Assembly: GCF_000613245.1 (NCBI RefSeq)
Contig: NZ_HG964937.1
Location: 245,405 to 309,404 of the forward strand
Origin: Mycobacterium asiaticum DSM 44297
Lineage (GTDB): Bacteria; Actinomycetota; Actinomycetes; Mycobacteriales; Mycobacteriaceae
DNA: 64,000 nt
Direction of reading: 5' to 3'
Shown here: positions 15,661-28,721 of the stretch, in pieces
Layout of the letters: each line of letters opens with the position of its first letter
Numbering within the stretch: the first letter of the stretch is position 1
Position numbers and translations under genes: made by a program
Notes under the pieces: generated by a model
What the model saw: the letters and a program-made list of their open reading frames with translations, nothing else
Told to the model about the DNA's origin: nothing
Databases searched by the model: none

Positions 15661-17075
15661 ACGTCCATCCCGCCGGACCTCGGCACGCCGAGGACAGCCG
15701 GCACGTCAGCAGCCCGCCCCGCCCGCAATCGGTCGAGGAGCTGCTTCGGCTGGCTCCGAATGTCTGGCCGCGCAACACTGTTCGTGACGACACCGGGGTA
15801 GCAGCCATCGCCGGTGTCAAGCTCACGGAGCTGGCCGCCGAGTACGGGACGCCGCTGTTCGTCATCGACGAGGACGATTTCCGCTCGCGCTGCCAGGAGA
15901 CGGCCGCCGCATTCGGTGGCGGGGTCCACGTGCACTATGCGGCCAAAGCCTTCCTGTGCAGCGAGATAGCCCGGTGGATCGAGCAGGAGGGGCTCTCGCT
16001 GGACGTCTGCACCGGCGGCGAGCTGGCCGTCGCGCTGCACGCGAACTTTCCACCCGAACGAATCACGTTGCACGGCAACAATAAATCGGTCGGCGAGCTC
16101 ACCGCCGCGGTGAAAGCCGGCGTCGGCCATATCGTCTTGGACTCGATGCTCGAGATAGAGCGGCTGGACGCGATCGCGGCTGAGGCCGGGATCGTCCAGG
16201 ACGTGCTGGTGCGTCTGACCGTCGGCGTGGAGGCGCACACCCACGAGTTCATCTCGACCGCCCACGAAGACCAGAAGTTCGGGCTATCGGTGGCCAGCGG
16301 CGCGGCGATGGCCGCGGTGCGACGGGTGTTCGCCGCCGATCACCTGAGACTGGTCGGTCTGCACAGCCACATCGGCTCGCAGATCTTCGACGTCGCGGGC
16401 TTCGAGATCGCCGCACACCGCGTCATCGGGCTGCTGGGTCAGATTGTCGAAGAATTCGGCGTCGATAAGACCACTCAGGTATCTACCATCGATCTCGGTG
16501 GGGGACTGGGCATCTCGTATCTGGCAGCCGATGATCCCCCACCGATCGCCGAGCTGGCGGCCAAGCTGAGCGCCATCGTCAGCAACGAGTCAGCCGCGGC
16601 CGGACTGCCGACGCCGAAGCTGGTGGTCGAACCCGGCCGCGCGATCGCCGGGCCGGGCACCATCACGCTGTACGAGGTCGGCACCGTCAAGGACGTCGAT
16701 GTCAGTGCCAGTGCGCATCGCCGCTATGTCAGCGTCGACGGCGGGATGAGCGACAACATCCGCACCGCGCTGTACGACGCGCAGTACGATGCCCGGCTGG
16801 TCTCGCGCGTCAGTGATGCGCCCGCCACGCAGGCCCGCCTCGTCGGGAAGCATTGCGAGACCGGCGACATCATCGTGCGCGACACCTGGGTGCCCGACGA
16901 CATTCGGCCCGGCGATCTGATTGCGGTGGCGGCCACCGGCGCCTACTGCTATTCGCTGTCGAGCCGCTACAACATGATCTGTCGCCCCGCCGTGGTAGCG
17001 GTGCGCGACGGGAAGTCCCGCTTGATCTTGCGTCGCGAGACAGTCGACGATCTGCTGAGTTTGGAGGTGAGGTGA
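15657..17075 (+). CDS. lysA: diaminopimelate decarboxylase
   Basis: 472 aa from GTG 15657, overlapping the argS stop as GTGA; a start at [12 protein letters not shown] would match the 447-aa M. tuberculosis protein more closely. PLP enzyme of the fold-III family: PLP Lys in HYAAKAF, Gly-rich phosphate site [19 protein letters not shown], and [13 protein letters not shown] carrying the active-site Cys and Tyr. It removes CO2 from meso-diaminopimelate to give lysine, the last step of the pathway. Diaminopimelate is also a peptidoglycan building block, so this step splits the pool between wall and protein synthesis. Confidence 0.97.
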   Translation: MNVHPAGPRHAEDSRHVSSPPRPQSVEELLRLAPNVWPRNTVRDDTGVAAIAGVKLTELAAEYGTPLFVIDEDDFRSRCQETAAAFGGGVHVHYAAKAFLCSEIARWIEQEGLSLDVCTGGELAVALHANFPPERITLHGNNKSVGELTAAVKAGVGHIVLDSMLEIERLDAIAAEAGIVQDVLVRLTVGVEAHTHEFISTAHEDQKFGLSVASGAAMAAVRRVFAADHLRLVGLHSHIGSQIFDVAGFEIAAHRVIGLLGQIVEEFGVDKTTQVSTIDLGGGLGISYLAADDPPPIAELAAKLSAIVSNESAAAGLPTPKLVVEPGRAIAGPGTITLYEVGTVKDVDVSASAHRRYVSVDGGMSDNIRTALYDAQYDARLVSRVSDAPATQARLVGKHCETGDIIVRDTWVPDDIRPGDLIAVAATGAYCYSLSSRYNMICRPAVVAVRDGKSRLILRRETVDDLLSLEVR

Positions 17076-17078
17076 CCC

Positions 17079-18400
17079 GTGGCCGGTGACGAAAAGGCTA
17101 TTGGTGTAGCGGTACTCGGGTTGGGTGTCGTCGGCAGCGAAGTCGTGCGCATCATCAATGAGAGCGCCGATGACCTGGCAGGCCGCATCGGCGCCCGGTT
17201 GAAGCTGCGCGGCATCGGGGTTCGTCGCGTGGCGGCGGACCGCGGCGTGCCGGAGGAACTGCTGACCGACGACATCGACGAACTCGTATCGCGCGACGAT
17301 GTCGATATCGTCGTCGAGGTCATGGGCCCCGTGGAGCCCGCCCGCAAAGCGATCCTGTCCGCTCTCAAGCACGGCAAGTCCGTTGTCACCGCGAATAAGG
17401 CGCTGATGTCCATCGCCAGCGGGGAATTGGCGGCTGCCGCCGAAAGCGAAGCCGTGGACCTGTATTTTGAAGCCGCGGTGGCCGGAGCCATCCCGGTCAT
17501 CCGGCCGCTGACCCAGTCACTGGCCGGTGACACGGTGCTGCGGGTGGCGGGCATCGTCAACGGCACCACCAACTACATCCTGTCCGAAATGGGCAGCACC
17601 GGCGCTGATTACGACACGGCCCTAGCCGACGCGAGCGCGCTGGGTTACGCCGAGGCTGACCCGACCGCCGACGTGGAAGGGTACGACGCGGCGGCCAAGG
17701 CGGCGATCCTGGCGTCGATCGCCTTCCACACCCGGGTGACCGCCGACGACGTGTACCGCGAAGGCATCACCAAGATCACCCCCGACGACTTCGAGTCGGC
17801 CAAGTCGTTGGGGTGCACCATCAAGTTGCTGTCCATCTGCGAACGCATCACCACAGATGAAGGGCAGCAACGTGTTTCGGCCCGTGTTTACCCGGCTCTG
17901 GTGCCGCTGTCGCATCCGCTCGCCTCGGTCAACGGGGCCTTCAACGCGGTAGTGGTCGAGGCCGCGGCCGCCGGCCGGCTGATGTTCTACGGCCAGGGGG
18001 CCGGTGGGGCGCCCACCGCTTCGGCGGTGACCGGCGACCTGGTGATGGCGGCGCGCAACCGGGTGCTCGGCAGCCGTGGCCCCCGCGAATCGAAGTACGC
18101 CCAACTGCCCATCGCGCCAATGGGTTTCATCGCGACCCGCTACTACGTCAGCATGAACGTCGCCGACAAGCCTGGCGTGTTGTCCGCGGTGGCAGCCGAA
18201 TTCGGCAAGCGCGAGGTGAGCATCGCCGAAGTCCGCCAGGAAGGCGTGGTGGACCAAGGCGGCCAGCGGGTGGGCGCGCGAATCGTCGTGGTCACGCACC
18301 AGGCAACCGACGCCGCGCTGTCCGAAACCGTGGACGCGCTGGCCGACCTGGACGTCGTGCAGGGCGTGGAAAGCGTGCTGCGACTGGAAGGAACCGACCT

Positions 18401-18404
<4 letters not shown>
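17079..18404 (+). CDS. hom: homoserine dehydrogenase
   Basis: 441 aa, GTG start 3 nt after lysA. N-terminal Rossmann motif [12 protein letters not shown] binds NAD(P)[10 protein letters not shown] and [14 protein letters not shown] are family signatures of the catalytic domain; a C-terminal ACT domain ([17 protein letters not shown], from about residue 352) is the expected site for feedback inhibition by threonine. It reduces aspartate semialdehyde to homoserine, the branch point to threonine and methionine. In M. tuberculosis it is named thrA (Rv1294). Its stop overlaps the thrC start (ATGA). Confidence 0.97.
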
Positions 18405-20436
<2,032 letters not shown>

Positions 20437-20697
20437 TCCCCAGGGTGCCGGTGGGTTGCTTGCTTCCCGCCAGGATGCGGGTTATCCTCGGACCCGTCCA
20501 GCAATTGCAGCATCTGCATCTGCATCCATACTGCGTTGACGCTAGGACAAACACCAATTCTTCTCGGACTTCGTCGCAGATCCTGGCGACCATCGTTTCA
20601 GAGTCGATTATTGGGCGCACTCGGCGAATCGCCTGGTTGCCTGTCCAATGCAGAAATCCCCGATTGACGTGATCAGGCGGGGCAAGAAAGGAAATCC
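20437..20697 (+). promoter_or_regulatory. rho leader region
   Basis: 261 nt with no convincing gene. It should hold the rho promoter and a long 5' leader, as expected for a gene often autoregulated by its own product. It includes a short tandem GCATCT repeat near 20513 and a purine-rich ribosome binding site (AGAAAGGA, about 20685-20692) before the GTG at 20698. I cannot place a -10/-35 pair with confidence. Confidence 0.4.
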
Positions 20698-22633
20698 GTG
20701 ACTGATACGGACCTCATCACGGCTGGCGAAAGCACCGATTCCGAAAATCTGTCGGGCGCCGTGACCACACCAACTTCCGATGTCTCAGAGGCTGTCTCAG
20801 CGGCGAAAACCAACGCGCCGACGGGCTCACTGGCCACCATGGTGTTGCCCGAACTGCGCGCCCTGGCCAACCAAGCCGGCGTCAAGGGCACGTCGGGCAT
20901 GCGGAAGAACGAGCTTATTGCCGCGATCCAGGAGATTCGCGGGCAGGCGAACGGCAAGCCGTCCGGCGACACGCCGACCGCCGAGGCCGTGAAAGCAGAT
21001 ACGCCGGCGCCGAACGAGCCGTCCGCACAGGAGGCTGCCGTCCCGGAGTCACAGGAGTCAAAGGCGCCGGAGCCAGCACAGGAGTCCGCCCCGGAATCCG
21101 CGGCGCAGGACACGCCGGACGGCTCGCCCAACGAGCCGCGTCGCCGGGAACGGCGAAGCGCCAACCGGCAGGCCGGTGCGGCCGAGCAGGGCAAGAGTGA
21201 GAGCTCCGAGAGTGCCGGCAAGTCTGACAAACCTGACGAGCAGCAACGAGGCGACCGGGAGCGCCGGACCGAGCGCGACGCCAAGTCCGACGAACGCTCG
21301 TCCGACTCGGGTAGCGACCAGGGCGGTGACCAGCAGGGCGGTGGCCAGCAGCGGGGCAACTCGAACCAGCAGGACGACGACGGCGAGGGCCGCGGCGGCC
21401 GGCGCGGACGCCGCTTCCGCGACCGCAGGCGCCGTGGTGAGCGGACCGGCGAAGGTGGCGGCGAAGCCGAACTGCGCGAGGACGACGTCGTCCAACCGGT
21501 GGCCGGCATCCTCGATGTGCTGGACAACTACGCCTTCGTGCGTACGTCCGGCTATTTGGCCGGCCCGCACGACGTCCTACGTGTCGATGAACATGGTGCG
21601 TAAGAACGGACTGCGCCGCGGTGACGCGGTAACCGGCGCCGTCCGGGTGCCCAAGGACGGCGAGCAGCCCAACCAGCGGCAGAAGTTCAACCCGCTGGTA
21701 CGGCTGGACAGTGTCAACGGCGGACCGGTCGAAGACGCCAAGAAGCGTCCCGACTTCCAAAAGCTGACACCGTTGTACCCCAACCAGCGCTTGCGGCTGG
21801 AGACCACGCCCGACCGGCTGACCACCAGGGTCATCGACCTGATCATGCCGATCGGTAAAGGTCAGCGTGCGCTGATCGTGTCGCCGCCCAAGGCCGGTAA
21901 GACGACGATCCTGCAGGACATCGCGAACGCGATCACCCGCAACAACCCGGAATGCCATCTCATGGTCGTGCTCGTGGACGAGCGCCCGGAAGAGGTCACT
22001 GATATGCAGCGTTCGGTCAAGGGTGAGGTCATCGCCTCCACCTTCGATCGCCCGCCGTCCGATCACACCCAGGCAGCAGAACTGGCCATCGAGCGCGCCA
22101 AGCGGCTCGTGGAGCAGGGCAAGGACGTCGTGGTGCTGCTGGACTCGATCACCCGATTGGGCCGCGCCTACAACAACGCGTCACCCGCGTCGGGCCGGAT
22201 CCTCTCCGGTGGTGTCGATTCCACCGCGCTGTACCCGCCCAAGCGCTTCCTGGGCGCTGCCCGCAACATCGAGGAAGGCGGGTCGCTGACCATCATCGCC
22301 ACCGCGATGGTCGAGACCGGTTCCACCGGTGACACGGTGATCTTCGAGGAGTTCAAGGGCACCGGTAACGCGGAGCTCAAGCTCGACCGCAAGATCTCCG
22401 AGCGACGGGTGTTCCCCGCGGTCGACGTCAACCCCTCGGGTACCCGCAAGGACGAGCTGTTGCTCTCGCCCGACGAGTTCGGCATCGTGCACAAGCTGCG
22501 GCGCGTCTTGTCGGGGCTGGACTCGCACCAGGCCATCGACCTGCTGATGTCGCAGTTGCGTAAGACGAAGACGAACTATGAGTTCCTGGTGCAGGTGTCC
22601 AAGACGACACCGGGCAGCATGGACAACGATTAG
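20698..22633 (+). CDS. rho: transcription termination factor Rho, with a one-base frameshift
   Basis: It should encode about 644 aa. The N-terminal part has a SAP-like motif (LRALANQAGVKGTSGMRK) and a long Glu/Arg/Gly-rich insertion typical of actinobacterial Rho. It runs in frame 1 to GYLAGPHDV, then stops at 21603. From YVSMNMVRKNGLRRGDAV onward the normal protein continues in another frame: Walker A SPPKAGKTT, VLVDERPEEVTDM, LDSITRLGRAYN, and the LGAARNIEEGGSLTI Q/R-loop region. Deleting one C at 21576-21577 restores the protein. Rho is an RNA-dependent ATPase hexamer that ends transcription and is essential in M. tuberculosis, so an assembly error is the likeliest explanation. Confidence 0.93.
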
Positions 22634-22665
22634 CCCCCAGGAATATCGGCTTGCCTCCCGCTGTT

Positions 22666-22694
22666 TTGGGAGACAGTAGTTGACCTGGCATAAT
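22666..22694 (+). promoter_or_regulatory. candidate rpmE promoter
   Basis: TTGGGA (22666-22671), 17-nt spacer, CATAAT (22689-22694) with a TG just before the -10, 27 nt upstream of the rpmE ATG. Sigma-A-like. An overlapping CTCCC/GGGAG hairpin (22655-22672) may be the end of the rho transcript. Confidence 0.45.
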
Positions 22695-22720
22695 GGGCGC
22701 TCGACGACGAAGAGGACAGC

Positions 22721-22954
22721 ATGAAAACTGACATTCATCCCGCCTACGAGGAGACCACCGTGGTCTGCGGTTGCGGGAACTCGTTCCAGACCCGCAGCAC
22801 CAAGCCGGGCGGTCGGATTGTGGCCGAGGTCTGCTCGCAGTGCCACCCCTTCTACACCGGCAAGCAGAAGATCCTCGACAGCGGCGGCCGCGTTGCCCGC
22901 TTCGAGAAGCGCTACGGCAAGCGCAAGGCCGCCGCGGACGCCGCGGACAAGTAG
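22721..22954 (+). CDS. rpmE: 50S ribosomal protein L31, zinc-binding form
   Basis: 77 aa. This is the C+ form: Cys16, Cys18, Cys38 and Cys41 (VCGCGN, EVCSQC) form the zinc site. Mycobacteria often carry a second, Cys-free L31 made under zinc starvation; it is not in this window. The basic C-terminus ([12 protein letters not shown]) contacts rRNA. It lies between rho and prfA as in M. tuberculosis Rv1298. Confidence 0.97.
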   Translation: MKTDIHPAYEETTVVCGCGNSFQTRSTKPGGRIVAEVCSQCHPFYTGKQKILDSGGRVARFEKRYGKRKAAADAADK

Positions 22955-23046
22955 CTGGCTTTCCGACGCCCGAACTGTGCATCATCCGCACAGGCCGGGC
23001 GTCGGTTCGCGTTCGGGGTAAGAGCTTCGCAGGTCGGAGGTGAGAC

Positions 23047-24120
23047 ATGACGCAGCCGGTGCAGACGATTGACGTCCTGCTCGCCGAGCACGCGGCGCTC
23101 GAACGCGCCCTGGCCGACCCCGAATTGCACAGCAGGCCTGACGAAGCCCGCAAGGCGGGCCGTCGATTCGCCCGCCTCGCTCCGATCGTTGCCACCCACC
23201 GCAAGCTGGTGTCCGCGCGTGACGACCTGGAGACCGCGCGTGAGCTGGCCGCCGACGACGACTCGTTCGCCGAGGAGGTCACCGAGCTCGAGGCCCGGGT
23301 CGCCGAGCTGGACTCCCAGCTCACCGACATGCTGGCCCCGCGCGACCCCCACGACCCCGACGACATCGTGCTGGAGGTGAAATCCGGTGAGGGTGGCGAG
23401 GAGTCGGCGTTGTTCGCCGCCGATCTGGCCCGGATGTACATCCGCTACGCCGAGCGGCACGGCTGGACTGTGACGGTGCTCGGCGAGACCACCTCGGACC
23501 TGGGCGGCTATAAGGACGCGACGTTGGCCATTGCGAGCAAAGGCGACTCGGCCGACGGCGTCTGGTCGCGGATGAAGTTCGAGGGCGGCGTGCACCGCGT
23601 GCAGCGCGTGCCGGTCACCGAATCTCAAGGGCGCGTCCATACTTCGGCGGCCGGGGTGCTGGTGTATCCGGAGCCCGAAGAGGTCGGCGAAGTGCAGATC
23701 GACGAATCGGATCTGCGCATCGACGTCTACCGCTCGTCAGGCAAGGGCGGCCAGGGCGTCAACACCACTGACTCCGCGGTGCGCATCACCCACCTGCCCA
23801 CCGGGATCGTCGTCACCTGCCAGAACGAACGGTCCCAGCTGCAGAACAAGACCCGCGCGTTGCAGGTGCTGGCCGCGCGGCTGCAGGTCCTGGCCGAAGA
23901 GCAGGCCTTAGCCGACGCCTCGGCCGACCGCGCCAGCCAGATCCGTACGGTCGACCGCAGCGAACGCATCCGGACGTACAACTTCCCGGAAAACCGGATC
24001 ACCGATCACCGGATCGGCTTCAAGTCGCACAACCTCGACCAGGTGCTCGACGGCGATCTCGATGCCCTCTTCGATGCGCTGAGCGCGGCGGATAAGCAAT
24101 CCCGGCTGCAACAGGCATGA
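23047..24120 (+). CDS. prfA: peptide chain release factor 1
   Basis: 357 aa. It recognises UAA and UAG and triggers peptide release. The catalytic GGQ motif (Gly234-Gly235-Gln236 in [10 protein letters not shown]) is intact, preceded by the domain-1 coiled coil (residues 5-100) and [18 protein letters not shown]-terminal [25 protein letters not shown] is the domain-2/4 signature. ATG 23047 follows a good GGAGGTGAG. Its stop overlaps prmC, which methylates Gln236. Confidence 0.97.
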   Translation: MTQPVQTIDVLLAEHAALERALADPELHSRPDEARKAGRRFARLAPIVATHRKLVSARDDLETARELAADDDSFAEEVTELEARVAELDSQLTDMLAPRDPHDPDDIVLEVKSGEGGEESALFAADLARMYIRYAERHGWTVTVLGETTSDLGGYKDATLAIASKGDSADGVWSRMKFEGGVHRVQRVPVTESQGRVHTSAAGVLVYPEPEEVGEVQIDESDLRIDVYRSSGKGGQGVNTTDSAVRITHLPTGIVVTCQNERSQLQNKTRALQVLAARLQVLAEEQALADASADRASQIRTVDRSERIRTYNFPENRITDHRIGFKSHNLDQVLDGDLDALFDALSAADKQSRLQQA

Positions 24121-24965
24121 CCTCCCTGCGTCGGGCGATCGACTCCGCGGCGGCGCGACTGGCCGAAGCCGGGATCGACTCCGCGCGCGTCGACGCCGAA
24201 CAATTGGCCGCCCACCTGGTCGGCACCGAACGGGGCCGGCTGGCCCTACTCGAGCCGCCGCCCGAGGATTTTTTCGACCGCTTCCGCGATGCCGTCACCG
24301 CACGCTCGCAACGCGTGCCGTTGCAGCATCTGATCGGGACCGCCGCGTTCGGCCCGCTGCTGTTGCACGTCGGGCCCGGGGTGTTCATACCGCGTCCGGA
24401 GACCGAGTCATTGCTGGAATGGGCTGTCGCGCAACCGCTTCCGTCGCAGCCACGCATCGTCGACCTGTGCACCGGATCGGGTGCGCTGGCGATTGCACTA
24501 GCCCGGCACTGGCCGGCCGCCCGCGTCGTGGGCGTCGATGTCTCCGAGGAAGCGCTCGACTATGCGCGCCGCAATGCCGCGGGCACCGCTGTCGAACTGG
24601 TCCGGGCCGACGTGTGCACACCCGGCTTGCTCGCCGAACTCGACGGCCGCGTGGACCTGGTCGTCGCCAACCCGCCTTATGTGCCCGCCGATGCCGACGT
24701 GGAACCCGAAGTGGCGCAACATGATCCGCCGCGCGCGGTGTTCGGCGGCCCGGACGGGATGGCCGTGATACCCAGCGTGGTAGAGCTGGCTGCCCGCCTG
24801 CTGCGTCCCGGCGGGCTGTTCGCGGTGGAGCATGACGACAGCACGTCGGCTTTGACCGTGAAAGCTGTCGCCCAGACCGGGGGTTTCGACGACGTCATGG
24901 CGCGCAACGACCTGGCTGGACGGCCCCGATTCGTGACGGCTCAGAGGAGCGGCGCCCGTGTCTGA
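24117..24965 (+). CDS. prmC: release factor glutamine N5-methyltransferase
   Basis: 282 aa (also called hemK). SAM-binding motif [14 protein letters not shown], the catalytic NPPY motif ([14 protein letters not shown]), and an N-terminal helical substrate-binding domain (residues 1-75). It methylates the GGQ glutamine of release factors, and the ATGA overlap with prfA places enzyme and substrate in one translation unit. Its last 8 nt overlap the next gene. Confidence 0.96.
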   Translation: MTSLRRAIDSAAARLAEAGIDSARVDAEQLAAHLVGTERGRLALLEPPPEDFFDRFRDAVTARSQRVPLQHLIGTAAFGPLLLHVGPGVFIPRPETESLLEWAVAQPLPSQPRIVDLCTGSGALAIALARHWPAARVVGVDVSEEALDYARRNAAGTAVELVRADVCTPGLLAELDGRVDLVVANPPYVPADADVEPEVAQHDPPRAVFGGPDGMAVIPSVVELAARLLRPGGLFAVEHDDSTSALTVKAVAQTGGFDDVMARNDLAGRPRFVTAQRSGARV

Positions 24966-25611
24966 CATCTTCGATTGCGCCGACCCCGACCAACGAGCCC
25001 GCGGGATCGCCGCCGCGGTCGGTGCGCTCAAGGCCGGCCGGCTGGTGGTCATGCCGACCGACACGGTCTACGGCATCGGAGCCGACGCGTTCGACAGCAC
25101 CGCGGTAGACGCTTTACTTGCGGCCAAGGGCCGCGGTCGTGACATGCCCGTGGGCGTGCTCGTCGGCTCGTGGCACACCATCGAGGGACTGGTGTACGGC
25201 ATGCCCGACGGCGCACGCGACTTGGTCCGTGCCTTCTGGCCCGGCGCGCTGAGCCTGGTGGTCACCCAAGCGCCCTCGCTGCGTTGGGATCTCGGGGACG
25301 CGCACGGCACGGTGATGCTGCGGATGCCGCTGCACCCGGTCGCCATCGAGCTGTTGCGCGAGGTTGGACCCATGGCGGTGTCGAGCGCCAATGTCTCGGG
25401 GCAGCCGGCGGCCGTCGACGCCGACGAGGCGCACAGGCAGCTCGGTGATCTCGTCGACGTCTACCTCGACGGTGGGCCCGCTGCCCAGCAAGCCGCTTCG
25501 ACGATCGTGGACCTCAGCGGTAACGCCCCGCGCATCCTGCGCGAGGGGCCGGTGAGCGTCGAACGGGTCGCCGAGGTGCTCGGCGTGGACGCGGCCAGCC
25601 TCGTCGAGTAG
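24958..25611 (+). CDS. L-threonylcarbamoyladenylate synthase (TsaC/Sua5 family)
   Basis: 217 aa, GTG start overlapping prmC by 8 nt. It makes the threonylcarbamoyl-AMP used for t6A37 modification of ANN-decoding tRNAs. Signatures: MPTDTVYGIGADAF (about residues 32-45), RDMPVGVLVG, MLRMPLHPVAIELL, SSANVSGQPA, and C-terminal LREGPVSVERVAEVLG. The length is that of the single-domain TsaC type with a short tail rather than the two-domain Sua5. Equivalent to Rv1301. Confidence 0.94.
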   Translation: MSDIFDCADPDQRARGIAAAVGALKAGRLVVMPTDTVYGIGADAFDSTAVDALLAAKGRGRDMPVGVLVGSWHTIEGLVYGMPDGARDLVRAFWPGALSLVVTQAPSLRWDLGDAHGTVMLRMPLHPVAIELLREVGPMAVSSANVSGQPAAVDADEAHRQLGDLVDVYLDGGPAAQQAASTIVDLSGNAPRILREGPVSVERVAEVLGVDAASLVE

Positions 25612-25616
25612 CCGGC

Positions 25617-25686
25617 GTGCGCCGAACGTGGGGGATATGTACCTGCGCGCGGCGAATCGCGTACATAAGGCGCACGTTCGGCGCCG
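25617..25686. repeat. dispersed palindromic element, copy 1
   Basis: Imperfect inverted repeat: left arm 25617-25642 and right arm 25661-25686 share the core GCGCCGAACGTG...TATGTAC on opposite strands, with an 18-nt loop. The same core plus a CTTATG-type inner arm recurs at 43030-43097. It lies between the tsaC and wecA genes. It can form a hairpin in RNA or DNA. Confidence 0.75.
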
Positions 25687-25757
25687 CAGCCACCGCGAGG
25701 CGCGAGAGCCTCAAAGCCCCCCAGAGCACGCTCAGGTAGGTGAAGTAGGGTCTCGAG

Positions 25758-26948
25758 GTGTCCAGCGACCCGACCAGCCTTGCCGGTGGTTTGCTCGCCC
25801 TCTCGGATCGCAGCGCCGGCGTCCCGCTGCGGGAGCTTGCCCTGGTCGGCTTGACCGCGGCGATCATCACCTATTTCGCGACCGGTCCGGTGCGCGTATT
25901 GGCCACCCGCCTGGGTGCCGTCGCCTATCCCCGGGAACGCGATGTGCACGTCACGCCCACCCCGCGGATGGGCGGGCTGGCCATGTTCCTGGGCGTCGTC
26001 TCCGCTGTCTTCCTAGCCTCCCAGCTGCCCGCCCTGACGCGCGGGTTCGTCTATTCCACCGGGATGCCCGCGGTGCTCGTCGCCGGCGCGGTGATCATGG
26101 GCATCGGCCTGATCGACGACCGGTGGGGACTGGACGCCCTGACGAAGTTCGCCGGGCAGATCACCGCCGCCAGTGTGCTGGTCACGATGGGTGTGGCCTG
26201 GAGCGTGCTGTATATCCCGGTGGGCGGGGTGGGCACCATCGTGCTGGACCAGGCGTCCTCGATCCTGCTCACCCTGGCGCTGACCGTCTCGATCGTCAAT
26301 GCGATGAATTTCGTCGACGGCCTCGACGGGCTGGCCGCCGGACTGGGCCTGATCACCGCCCTGGCTATTTGCATGTTCTCGGTGGGCCTGCTGCGCGACC
26401 ACGGCGGTGACGTGCTGTATTACCCGCCCGCGGTCATCTCGGTTGTGCTGGCCGGGGCCTGTCTGGGCTTCCTGCCGCACAACTTCCACCGGGCCAGGAT
26501 CTTCATGGGCGATTCCGGATCGATGCTGGTCGGCCTGATGCTCGCCGCGGCGTCCACGACCGCCGCAGGTCCGATCTCCCAGAACGCCTACGGCGCCCGC
26601 GACGTGTTTGCTCTGCTGTCACCGTTTTTGCTGGTGGTGGCCGTCATGTTCGTCCCGATGCTCGATCTGCTGCTGGCCATCGTGCGCCGCACCCGCGCCG
26701 GGCGCAGCGCATTCAGCCCCGACAAGATGCACCTGCACCACCGGTTACTGCAGATCGGACATTCCCACCGCCGCGTCGTGCTGTTGATCTACCTATGGGT
26801 GGGCATCGTGGCCTTCGGCGCGGCCAGCACCATCTTTTTCGACCCCCGACACACCGCGGCGGTGATGTTGGGCGCGATCGTCGTCGCGGGTATCGCCACC
26901 GCGATCCCGCTGCTGCGCCGCCGCGAGGAAGACTACGACGACGAGTAG
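25758..26948 (+). CDS. wecA: polyprenyl-phosphate N-acetylglucosaminyl-1-phosphate transferase
   Basis: 396 aa integral membrane enzyme with about eleven transmembrane segments; orthologous to Rv1302 (also called rfe). It moves GlcNAc-1-phosphate from UDP-GlcNAc to decaprenyl phosphate, starting the linker unit that joins arabinogalactan to peptidoglycan. Family motifs: LIDDRWGLD (DDxxD-like), NAMNFVDGLDGLAAG, FHRARIFMGDSGS and DKMHLHHRLL. The GTG start is at 25758 (MSSDPTSLAGG). It is followed by a 228-nt gap before the ATP synthase operon. Confidence 0.95.
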   Translation: MSSDPTSLAGGLLALSDRSAGVPLRELALVGLTAAIITYFATGPVRVLATRLGAVAYPRERDVHVTPTPRMGGLAMFLGVVSAVFLASQLPALTRGFVYSTGMPAVLVAGAVIMGIGLIDDRWGLDALTKFAGQITAASVLVTMGVAWSVLYIPVGGVGTIVLDQASSILLTLALTVSIVNAMNFVDGLDGLAAGLGLITALAICMFSVGLLRDHGGDVLYYPPAVISVVLAGACLGFLPHNFHRARIFMGDSGSMLVGLMLAAASTTAAGPISQNAYGARDVFALLSPFLLVVAVMFVPMLDLLLAIVRRTRAGRSAFSPDKMHLHHRLLQIGHSHRRVVLLIYLWVGIVAFGAASTIFFDPRHTAAVMLGAIVVAGIATAIPLLRRREEDYDDE

Positions 26949-27176
26949 TAGATCCGGCTTTGGTGTGGTACGGTGCTGGTAGAGCCCCGAATTAAACCTC
27001 GCGGGTTGCCGGCCCCCCGGCCCGTCGGATGCATATCCAGTCGCGCCGAATTACGACCGACACAGGGAGCTACCCCTTGGGTGATTCCAGCGCGAACCCT
27101 TGCGATACGCTCGGCGGGCCACAGATCAGACAGTGATGTGGTTCACGCATCCAGACCCCGGGATTGAGGTGCTGCA
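26949..27176 (+). promoter_or_regulatory. upstream region of the ATP synthase operon
   Basis: 228 nt with no supported gene. As the last sizeable gap before atpI it should hold the main operon promoter. I see no convincing promoter hexamers. GGTGCTG shortly before the GTG at 27177 is a weak ribosome binding site. Confidence 0.35.
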
Positions 27177-27671
27177 GTGACGACACCAGCGCAGGACGCG
27201 CCGTTGGTGTTTCCCGCTGTTGCGTTCCGCCCCGTTCGGCTGTTCGTCATCAGCATGGCGCTGACCGCGGTGGCCACGCTGATCGCCACCTACGCCGGCC
27301 ACCCGATGGTCGGAGCGTTCTTCGGCGTCGGGTTGCTGCTGGGTTTGCTCAACGCGCTGCTGGTGCGGCGTTCGGTGGAGTCGATCACCTCCCGGGACCA
27401 CCCGCTGAAGAGATCGATGGCCATCAATTCGGCCTCGCGGGTCGCGATCATCACCATTTTGGCGCTGGTCATCGCCTTCATCTTCCGGCCTCAGGGTCTG
27501 GGCGTGCTCTTCGGTTTGGCGCTCTTCCAGGTGGTGCTGGTGGCATCGACCGCCCTGCCGGTGTGGAAGAAGCTGCGGACCGGGGATCCCGACGGGCAGC
27601 TTGAGACGCCCGAGGGTGGGGTACTGACCGGATCAGACGGGACGGAAGGGAGAAGCGCCGGCGATGACTGA
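27177..27671 (+). CDS. atpI: AtpI-like ATP synthase accessory membrane protein
   Basis: 164 aa with four transmembrane segments (about residues 20-40, 44-64, 88-108, 112-132) and an acidic, Gly-rich cytosolic tail. Position before atpB and topology match Rv1303 and the AtpI/Unc1 class, thought to help c-ring assembly or ion import; sequence similarity within this class is low. The GTG start is at 27177. The last 8 nt overlap atpB, indicating coupled translation. Confidence 0.8.
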   Translation: MTTPAQDAPLVFPAVAFRPVRLFVISMALTAVATLIATYAGHPMVGAFFGVGLLLGLLNALLVRRSVESITSRDHPLKRSMAINSASRVAIITILALVIAFIFRPQGLGVLFGLALFQVVLVASTALPVWKKLRTGDPDGQLETPEGGVLTGSDGTEGRSAGDD

Positions 27672-28419
27672 GTCGATCCTGGCCGAGGGCTCAATCGAGG
27701 TCGGCCACCACGAGACCGCCACGTGGTTCGGCTTGACGGTCAACACCGACACGATCCTGTCGACGGCGATTGCCGCGCTGATCGTGCTGGCCCTGGCGTT
27801 CTGGTTGCGCTCCAAGGTCACCTCGAGCGGTGTGCCGGGAGGCGTGCAGCTGTTCTTCGAGGCGATCACCATCCAGATGCGCAGTCAGGTGGAAGCCGCG
27901 ATCGGGATGCGGATCGCGCCCTTCGTGCTGCCGCTCGCGGTGACGATCTTCGTGTTCATCCTGGTCTCCAACTGGCTGTCGGTGCTGCCGGTGCAGTACA
28001 AGGACAAGGAGGGCAAAACCAGCGAATTGCTCTCCTCGGCGGCGGCCGACATCAATTACGTTCTGGCGCTAGCCCTGTTCGTCTTCGTCTGCTACCACTC
28101 GGCGGGGATCTGGCGTCGCGGCATTATCGGGCACCCGGTCAAGGTCCTCAAGGGACACGTGGCGATCCTGGCGCCGATCAACGTCGTCGAAGAACTAGCC
28201 AAGCCAATCTCGTTGTCGCTGCGACTCTTCGGCAACATCTTTGCCGGCGGCATCCTGGTCGCGCTGATCGCGATGTTCCCGCCCTACATCCTGTGGCTGC
28301 CGAACGCGATCTGGAAGTCCTTCGACCTGTTCGTCGGCGCCATCCAGGCCTTCATCTTTGCGCTGTTGACGATCCTGTACTTCAGCCAATCCATGGAACT
28401 AGACGAAGACCACCACTAA
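27664..28419 (+). CDS. atpB: ATP synthase F0 subunit a
   Basis: 251 aa with about six membrane helices. It forms the two proton half-channels next to the c-ring. The essential stator arginine is in [17 protein letters not shown] (about residue 186). [11 protein letters not shown] is the family's N-terminal helix signature. It overlaps atpI by 8 nt. The stop is followed by an A-run and a small hairpin before atpE. Confidence 0.97.
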   Translation: MTESILAEGSIEVGHHETATWFGLTVNTDTILSTAIAALIVLALAFWLRSKVTSSGVPGGVQLFFEAITIQMRSQVEAAIGMRIAPFVLPLAVTIFVFILVSNWLSVLPVQYKDKEGKTSELLSSAAADINYVLALALFVFVCYHSAGIWRRGIIGHPVKVLKGHVAILAPINVVEELAKPISLSLRLFGNIFAGGILVALIAMFPPYILWLPNAIWKSFDLFVGAIQAFIFALLTILYFSQSMELDEDHH

Positions 28420-28426
28420 AAAAATC

Positions 28427-28712
<286 letters not shown>

Positions 28713-28721
28713 TTCGCTGAG

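Noticed and set aside
20510..20527. GCATCT tandem repeats as a CRISPR or VNTR
   Set aside because: Only about three hexamer units; too short for either.
26013..26489. Minus-strand frame within wecA
   Set aside because: Gln/His/Arg-rich shadow of a membrane-protein gene; no support.
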